Positions 4,760 through 9,399 of a stretch of DNA of 9,399 nucleotides are shown here, in pieces. Both the position numbers and the translations under genes were made by a program. This stretch comes from Bacillota bacterium (GTDB lineage Bacteria > Bacillota > Clostridia > Peptostreptococcales > Anaerovoracaceae), in assembly GCA_017936025.1 (NCBI GenBank), contig JAGBGL010000092.1:1-9399 (forward strand). The letters run 5' to 3'. Within the stretch, counting starts at the first letter, position 1. Each line of letters starts with the position of its first letter. The notes below the pieces were generated by a model, which had not been told where the DNA came from, made no database searches, and worked only from the letters and a program-made list of their open reading frames with translations.

Positions 4760-7700
4760 TTATTTCTGATCAGCCAGCTTCTTGTAGCCTTCGTATCTTT
4801 CTCTTGCAGATTCTTCTGTCATCGCAAACAGTCTGTCTGCAACTTCTGGGAATTCCTTAGCAAGTGAAGAGTAACGAGTCTGATCCATGATAAAGTCTTT
4901 GAAGGACTTAGTTGGTTCGCCGGAATCCAGCTGGAATGGGTTCTTGCCCTTTTTCTTCAGTTCAGGATTATATCTGTACAGATGCCAGTAACCGGATTCA
5001 ACTGCATCTTTGATGTTTTCCTGAGATTTACCCATGCCCTTTCTTAATCCGTGGTTGATACATGGAGCATAAGCAATGATCAGGGATGGTCCGTCATAAG
5101 CTTCGGCTTCTACCATAGCTTTCATCAGCTGGTTCTTATCAGCACCCATACCTACCTGAGCTACATATACATAACCATAGGACATAGCCATCATACCCAG
5201 GTCTTTCTTCTTGATTCTCTTACCGGATGCTGCGAATTTAGCAATCGCTGCTGCCGGTGTAGCCTTGGAAGCCTGACCGCCTGTGTTGGAGTAAACTTCT
5301 GTATCGAATACCAGAATATTGATGTTTTCTCCGGAAGCCAGTACGTGGTCCAGACCGCCGTAACCGATGTCGTATGCCCATCCGTCGCCGCCAAGAGCCC
5401 AGATAGACTTCTTAACCAGGTAGTCTTTCAGTTCCATGATTCGTTTGCACAGTTCTTTAACAACAGGATCTGTTGTGTTCTGTTCCTTGATCACTTCGAT
5501 TACACGGTTGCTCTTTTCTCTGGACATTTCGCCGTCGTTTTTGTATTCGATCCATTCAGCAAATGCTTCGTGGAGAGTTTCGTCGATATCCAGTTCCATC
5601 AGAGCTTTCATTGTATGTTCGATTTTTTCTCTGTGCTGCTTATCAGCCATTACCATACCGTAACCGAACTCAGCGTTGTCTTCAAACAGGGAGTTGGACC
5701 ATGCAGGGCCTCTTCCGTTTTCGTCCTTGCAGTAAGGCATTGTAGGAGCGGAAGCACCCCAGATAGAGGAACATCCTGTAGCGTTTGCAATCAGCATTCT
5801 GTCACCGAACAGCTGAGTTGCCAGCTTGATGTAAGGTGTTTCGCCACATCCCGCGCAAGCGCCGGAGAATTCGATATATGGTTTAGCGAACTGGGAGCCC
5901 TTAACTGTTTCCTTAGACATGATATAGTCTTTTCTTGGAATAGTTAAGCTGTAATCCCAGTTGGAAGATTCGTGCATTTCTTCAGCAGCAGGTACCATTA
6001 CCAGTGCCTTTTCCTTAGCCGGACAGATGTCCGCACAGTTACCGCATCCCAGGCAGTCATATGGAGACAGCTGCATTCTGTAGTGCATGCCTTCCATGCC
6101 TTTACCGATAGCAGGTTTTGTAACGAATGTTTCAGGTGCTTCTGCAACCTCTTCGTCATTCAGCAGAACCGGTCTGATTGTTGCATGCGGACATACAAAT
6201 GAACACTGGTTACACTGGATACATTTCTGAGCATCCCATCTTGGAAGAGTAACCGCAACACCGCGTTTTTCATAAGCAGTTGTACCGGACGGGAATGTAC
6301 CGTCTTCGATTCCGTCAAATGCAGATACAGGCAGATCGTCACCTTCCTGTCTGTTCATAGGCATCAGGATTTCTTCGATGAATTCAGGTAATTCTTCGTA
6401 TTTTTCTTTTGGATCTTCAACGTCAGCCCATTCTGCAGGAACTTTGATTTCCTTCAGAGCGCTTACGCCCATATCTACCGCCTGACAGTTCATGTCAACG
6501 ATTTTCTGACCCTTCTTCTTATATGTTTTTTCGATACCTTCTTTCAGGTATTTGATTGCATCATCTACAGGCATTACTTCTGCCAGCTTGAAGAATGCAG
6601 CCTGCATTATCATGTTGATTCTGTTGCCCAGTCCTACTTCACCTGCGATCTTGACAGCATCAATAGTGTAGAACTTGACATTCTTCTTAGCCAGGTCACG
6701 TTTAACCTTTGCAGGAAGCATTTCATTCAGTTCTTCCTCACTGTACATGCAGTTCAGCAGGAATGTTCCGCCTCTCTTAACGTCTTTCAGCATATCATAC
6801 TGTCTCAGGTACGCCTGGTTATGACACGCTACAAAGTCAGCCTGGTTGATCAGATATGTAGACTGGATAGGATGTTCACCGAATCTCAGGTGGGATACAG
6901 TCAGACCGCCGGATTTCTTGGAGTCGTATGCAAAGTAACCCTGAGCATACATATCTGTTTTGTCACCGATGATCTTGATAGCTGTTTTGTTCGCACCTAC
7001 TGTACCGTCGGAACCCAGACCCCAGAACTTGCATTTGATTGTTCCTTCAGGTTCTCTTGCAATACCTTCCATGTAAGGCAGGGAAGATCCTGTAACGTCA
7101 TCTTCGATACCGATAGTAAAATTGTTCTTAGGTTTCTTGTGATACAGGTTATCATAAATTGCATGGATCATGCCAGGAGTTGTATCTTTAGAGCCGATAC
7201 CGTATCTGCCGCCGTATACTTCAGGAGCATTCTTTTCTCCATACAGCATAGTCTTAATATCCTGATACAGTGGTTCACCCAGGGAACCCGGTTCTTTAGT
7301 TCTGTCCAGAACAGCGATTCTTTCAACTGTTCTTGGCATTACGTCCATAAAGTATTTCTTCACGAATGGTCTGTACAGTCTTACTTTGATCAGACCTACT
7401 CTGTGACCTTCCGCGATCAGTTTGTTCATTGTTTCTTCGATAGTTTCACATACAGAACCCATCGCTACGATGATATTTTCAGCATCAGGCGCACCTACAT
7501 AATCGAAAGGTCTGTACGTTCTGCCTGTCATTTCGCTGACTTTATCCATATATTCAACTACGATTTCCGGAATTCTTTCATAGAATTTATTGGAAGCCTC
7601 TCTGCCCTGGAAGAAGATATCAGGGTTCTGTGCAGTACCTCTGATAACCGGATGTTCAGGATTTAAAGCTCTGTCTCTGAATTCCTGAACCGCATCCCAG

Positions 7701-8290
7701 TCAACCAGCTTTTTGAAGTCTTCATAAGAGAACACCTCGATTTTCTGGATCTCGTGGGAAGTTCTGAATCCGTCAAAGAAGTGTACAAACGGAACTCTTC
7801 CTTTGATAGCTGCCAGGTGTGCGATACCGCCCAGGTCCATAACCTCCTGTACAGAACCGGAAGCCAGCATTGCAAATCCTGTCTGACGTGTAGCCATTAC
7901 GTCGGAGTGGTCACCAAAGATACACAGTGCATGTGTAGAAATGGATCTTGCTGCTACGTGGAACACGCCCGGAAGCAGTTCACCTGCGATCTTATACATA
8001 TTAGGGATCATCAGTAACAGACCCTGAGATGCTGTAAATGTAGTAGATAAAGCACCTGCAGACAGGGAACCGTGTACTGCACCTGCTGCACCTGCTTCGG
8101 ACTGCATTTCCGCAACTTTAACAGTCTGTCCAAAGATATTTTTTCTGCCATAAGTTGCCCATTCGTCCACAACTTCTGCCATTGTGGATGATGGAGTAAT
8201 AGGATATATGGAAGCAACATCGGTAAACGCGTAAGAAACATGAGCCGCTGCCGTATTACCATCCATTGTTTTCATTCTTCTCTGTGTCAT
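4760..8290 (-). CDS. nifJ: Pyruvate:ferredoxin (flavodoxin) oxidoreductase, single-chain
   Basis: This cytoplasmic enzyme converts pyruvate, CoA and two oxidised ferredoxins to acetyl-CoA, CO2 and reduced ferredoxin. All domains of the homodimeric single-chain form are present in 1176 residues. The N-terminal domain has YPITPSS at 29-35; T32, E65 and R115 match the pyruvate- and TPP-contacting T31, E64 and R114 of the Desulfovibrio africanus enzyme. Two ferredoxin-type [4Fe-4S] clusters follow: C690, C693, C696, C700 and C746, C749, C752, C756. The proximal cluster uses C812 and C815 (CAGCGE), C840 and C1077 (APCINHG). The TPP motif is GDGWAYDIGYGG from G968 to N1002 (NTGGQ). The start is ATG 8290, preceded by GGAGGAAATT; the longer frame from TTG 8302 would begin inside that ribosome site. 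It has its own promoter and terminator. PFOR here is likely a central fermentative enzyme rather than a nitrogen-fixation gene despite the symbol. Confidence 0.98.
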   Translation of the reverse strand: MTQRRMKTMDGNTAAAHVSYAFTDVASIYPITPSSTMAEVVDEWATYGRKNIFGQTVKVAEMQSEAGAAGAVHGSLSAGALSTTFTASQGLLLMIPNMYKIAGELLPGVFHVAARSISTHALCIFGDHSDVMATRQTGFAMLASGSVQEVMDLGGIAHLAAIKGRVPFVHFFDGFRTSHEIQKIEVFSYEDFKKLVDWDAVQEFRDRALNPEHPVIRGTAQNPDIFFQGREASNKFYERIPEIVVEYMDKVSEMTGRTYRPFDYVGAPDAENIIVAMGSVCETIEETMNKLIAEGHRVGLIKVRLYRPFVKKYFMDVMPRTVERIAVLDRTKEPGSLGEPLYQDIKTMLYGEKNAPEVYGGRYGIGSKDTTPGMIHAIYDNLYHKKPKNNFTIGIEDDVTGSSLPYMEGIAREPEGTIKCKFWGLGSDGTVGANKTAIKIIGDKTDMYAQGYFAYDSKKSGGLTVSHLRFGEHPIQSTYLINQADFVACHNQAYLRQYDMLKDVKRGGTFLLNCMYSEEELNEMLPAKVKRDLAKKNVKFYTIDAVKIAGEVGLGNRINMIMQAAFFKLAEVMPVDDAIKYLKEGIEKTYKKKGQKIVDMNCQAVDMGVSALKEIKVPAEWADVEDPKEKYEELPEFIEEILMPMNRQEGDDLPVSAFDGIEDGTFPSGTTAYEKRGVAVTLPRWDAQKCIQCNQCSFVCPHATIRPVLLNDEEVAEAPETFVTKPAIGKGMEGMHYRMQLSPYDCLGCGNCADICPAKEKALVMVPAAEEMHESSNWDYSLTIPRKDYIMSKETVKGSQFAKPYIEFSGACAGCGETPYIKLATQLFGDRMLIANATGCSSIWGASAPTMPYCKDENGRGPAWSNSLFEDNAEFGYGMVMADKQHREKIEHTMKALMELDIDETLHEAFAEWIEYKNDGEMSREKSNRVIEVIKEQNTTDPVVKELCKRIMELKDYLVKKSIWALGGDGWAYDIGYGGLDHVLASGENINILVFDTEVYSNTGGQASKATPAAAIAKFAASGKRIKKKDLGMMAMSYGYVYVAQVGMGADKNQLMKAMVEAEAYDGPSLIIAYAPCINHGLRKGMGKSQENIKDAVESGYWHLYRYNPELKKKGKNPFQLDSGEPTKSFKDFIMDQTRYSSLAKEFPEVADRLFAMTEESARERYEGYKKLADQK

Positions 8291-8294
8291 AATT

Positions 8295-8300
8295 TCCTCC
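8295..8300 (-). promoter_or_regulatory. Ribosome binding site that fixes the PFOR start
   Basis: On the minus strand GGAGGA (8300-8295) precedes ATG at 8290 with normal spacing. An upstream in-frame TTG at 8302 overlaps this site, so the 12-base extension it would add is unlikely to be translated. Confidence 0.88.
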
Positions 8301-8348
8301 AAACAAATAGTACCGCCTAGATTAGGTCTATTTTACAGTATACATATT

Positions 8349-8377
8349 ATTTTACGGCATATGAATAAAAATGTCAA
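8349..8377 (-). promoter_or_regulatory. Near-consensus sigma-A promoter of PFOR
   Basis: On the minus strand a perfect TTGACA (8377-8372), a 17-base spacer and TAAAAT (8354-8349) form a very strong promoter. Transcription should begin near 8342, giving a leader of about 52 bases. Such strength fits an abundant catabolic enzyme. The leader has only a small CCTA/TAGG hairpin (8316-8326), not a recognisable riboswitch. Confidence 0.82.
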
Positions 8378-8380
8378 GAA

Positions 8381-8398
8381 TGTATTGATAATAATACA
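8381..8398. promoter_or_regulatory. Possible operator: 6-6-6 dyad just upstream of the PFOR promoter
   Basis: TGTATT (8381-8386), a 6-base spacer and AATACA (8393-8398) form a perfect dyad four bases upstream of the -35 box. The geometry resembles CRP/FNR-family sites, but the bases do not match the E. coli consensus of either. In DNA this AT-rich, such a dyad can arise by chance. Confidence 0.25.
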
Positions 8399-8612
8399 AA
8401 ACCGTCAGGGCCTGTTCAAATCAAGCATTTCCAACAGTTCTGCCATTTTTTGTATTGTATTTTATGTGTATTTTTGTTCCGCTTTATACTAGCAATTCCG
8501 TATATATTTTCGCATATTCATTCTATATTACTTAAATTTATACCCTTTTAAGTCCATTTACTGCATATTTTGGTTTATTTTGTGTATATTCTGTAAACTT
8601 TTTCAGGGTATT
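8399..8612. other. AT-rich spacer between tuf and PFOR, no supported gene
   Basis: The whole gap from 8291 to 8673 contains the PFOR ribosome site, promoter and possible dyad at one end and the tuf terminator at the other. The remaining 214 bases are AT-rich. The only frame I noted is a 13-residue minus-strand one (8446-8405, MAELLEMLDLNRP), which has no ribosome site and no clear promoter. I see no RNA gene or repeat family here. Confidence 0.7.
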
Positions 8613-8639
8613 AAAAAGGCAGGTCATACGACCTGCCTT
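8613..8639 (-). terminator. Rho-independent terminator of tuf
   Basis: A perfect 10-bp stem AAGGCAGGTC / GACCTGCCTT (8616-8625 and 8630-8639) with an ATAC loop is followed on the minus strand by TTTTT. It lies about 35 bases after the EF-Tu stop and ends that transcript before PFOR. Confidence 0.93.
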
Positions 8640-8673
8640 CTAAAAGCATTTTAAATTTTTATCACAAATCAGA

Positions 8674-9399
8674 TTATTCGATGATTTCGGATACTACGCC
8701 GGAACCTACTGTTCTTCCGCCTTCTCTGATCGCGAATCTCAGTCCTTCTTCGATAGCGATTGGAGTGATCAGTTCGATTGTCATTGTGATGTTATCTCCA
8801 GGCATGCACATTTCTGTTCCTTCTGGCAGCTGCAGGTTTCCTGTTACGTCAGTTGTTCTGAAGTAGAACTGTGGTCTGTAGCCGTTGAAGAATGGTGTGT
8901 GTCTTCCGCCTTCTTCCTTTTTCAGTACGTATACTTCGCCTTTGAATTTTGTGTGTGGGTTGATTGTTCCTGGGATACACAGAACCTGTCCTCTTTCGAT
9001 TTCATCTCTCTGTACACCTCTCAGCAGAGCACCGATGTTATCTCCTGTTTCAGCCTGATCTAACAGCTTTCTGAACATTTCGATACCAGTTACAACAACC
9101 TTTCTCTTTTCTTCTGTTAAGCCTACGATTTCTACTTCTTCGCCAACCTTCAGCATACCTCTTTCTACTCTACCTGTAGCTACTGTACCTCTACCTGTGA
9201 TGGAGAATACGTCTTCTACTGGCATCAGGAATGGTTTGTCGTTGTCTCTTTCTGGTTCTGGAATGTATGTGTCTACTGCTTCGAACAGTTCGATGATTTT
9301 GTCTCCCCATGGTCCGTTTGGATCGTTCAGTGCTTCCAGAGCGGATCCTCTGATGATTGGTGTGTCATCTCCTGGGAATTCATATTCGTCCAGCAGTTC
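8674..9399 (-). CDS. tuf: Elongation factor Tu, C-terminal 241 codons, cut by the window edge
   Basis: EF-Tu carries aminoacyl-tRNA to the ribosome as a GTP complex. The open frame runs from the right edge (ELLDEYEFPGDDTPIIRGSA) to TAA, so the 5' part, with the P-loop, switch regions and NKxD motif, is outside. An internal ATG at 9225 is not the start, since clear EF-Tu sequence precedes it in the same frame. What is seen is the end of the GTPase domain and both beta-barrel domains: VEDVFSITGRGTVATGRVERG opens domain 2, LLRGVQRDEIERGQVL follows, and domain 3 includes the FNGYRPQFYFRTTDVTG region and ends EGGRTVGSGVV. About 155 residues are missing, given the usual length near 397. The gene shows strongly biased codon use, as expected for a very highly expressed protein. 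Confidence 0.98.
   Translation of the reverse strand, partial: ELLDEYEFPGDDTPIIRGSALEALNDPNGPWGDKIIELFEAVDTYIPEPERDNDKPFLMPVEDVFSITGRGTVATGRVERGMLKVGEEVEIVGLTEEKRKVVVTGIEMFRKLLDQAETGDNIGALLRGVQRDEIERGQVLCIPGTINPHTKFKGEVYVLKKEEGGRHTPFFNGYRPQFYFRTTDVTGNLQLPEGTEMCMPGDNITMTIELITPIAIEEGLRFAIREGGRTVGSGVVSEIIE

Noticed and set aside
5051..5947. 298-residue plus-strand frame opposite PFOR (and the similar 6821-7666 frame)
   Set aside because: Both are antisense shadows of PFOR coding sequence with biased codons; neither has a ribosome site nor a recognisable domain.
8405..8446. 13-residue minus-strand frame MAELLEMLDLNRP upstream of the PFOR promoter, as a leader peptide
   Set aside because: It has no Shine-Dalgarno, no convincing promoter and no terminator/antiterminator structure after it, and it lies upstream of the PFOR transcription start.

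Overview
The window looks like chromosomal DNA from an anaerobic, low-to-moderate GC Gram-positive bacterium, most likely a member of the Clostridia. This is inferred from the single-chain pyruvate:ferredoxin oxidoreductase, the hydrogenase-type nickel maturation genes, strong AGGAGG ribosome binding sites with a TTG start, AT-rich intergenic DNA with near-consensus sigma-A promoters, and a clostridial-style lipoprotein. No species can be named from the sequence alone. No phage, transposase, CRISPR, tRNA or rRNA is visible.

Layout. Positions 1-1177 (minus strand) hold a hypA-hypB-hypF operon for nickel insertion and CN/CO ligand synthesis for [NiFe] hydrogenase; hypF is cut by the left edge after 27 codons. 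The 294-bp divergent spacer (1178-1471) carries back-to-back promoters. Positions 1472-3098 (plus) are a two-gene operon: an NSS-family sodium:amino-acid symporter, then a 35-residue membrane microprotein of the MetS type, one base after the symporter stop. A strong terminator ends it. Positions 3310-4539 (plus) encode an acidic lipoprotein made of two near-identical Cache/PDC-like sensor modules, with its own promoter and terminator. Positions 4540-4759 are a convergent spacer with two opposed terminators and a decayed long inverted repeat. Positions 4760-8290 (minus) encode pyruvate:ferredoxin oxidoreductase with its own near-perfect promoter. Positions 8674-9399 (minus) are the C-terminal 241 codons of elongation factor Tu, cut by the right edge.

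How the genes fit together. PFOR oxidises pyruvate to acetyl-CoA and passes electrons to ferredoxin. A hydrogenase matured by HypA/HypB/HypF could be one place where reducing equivalents are disposed of. The NSS symporter and its small subunit would import amino acids, consistent with an amino-acid-fermenting life style. The lipoprotein may sense or bind a small ligand at the cell surface. Each unit has its own promoter or terminator, so the links between units are metabolic inference, not co-transcription.

The items most worth a second look are the MetS-type microprotein, the tandem Cache-only lipoprotein with long identical DNA tracts between its halves, the C-terminal (rather than N-terminal) histidine-rich tail of HypB, and the inverted-repeat remnant at 4609-4679. 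I found no convincing case for an entirely new system.
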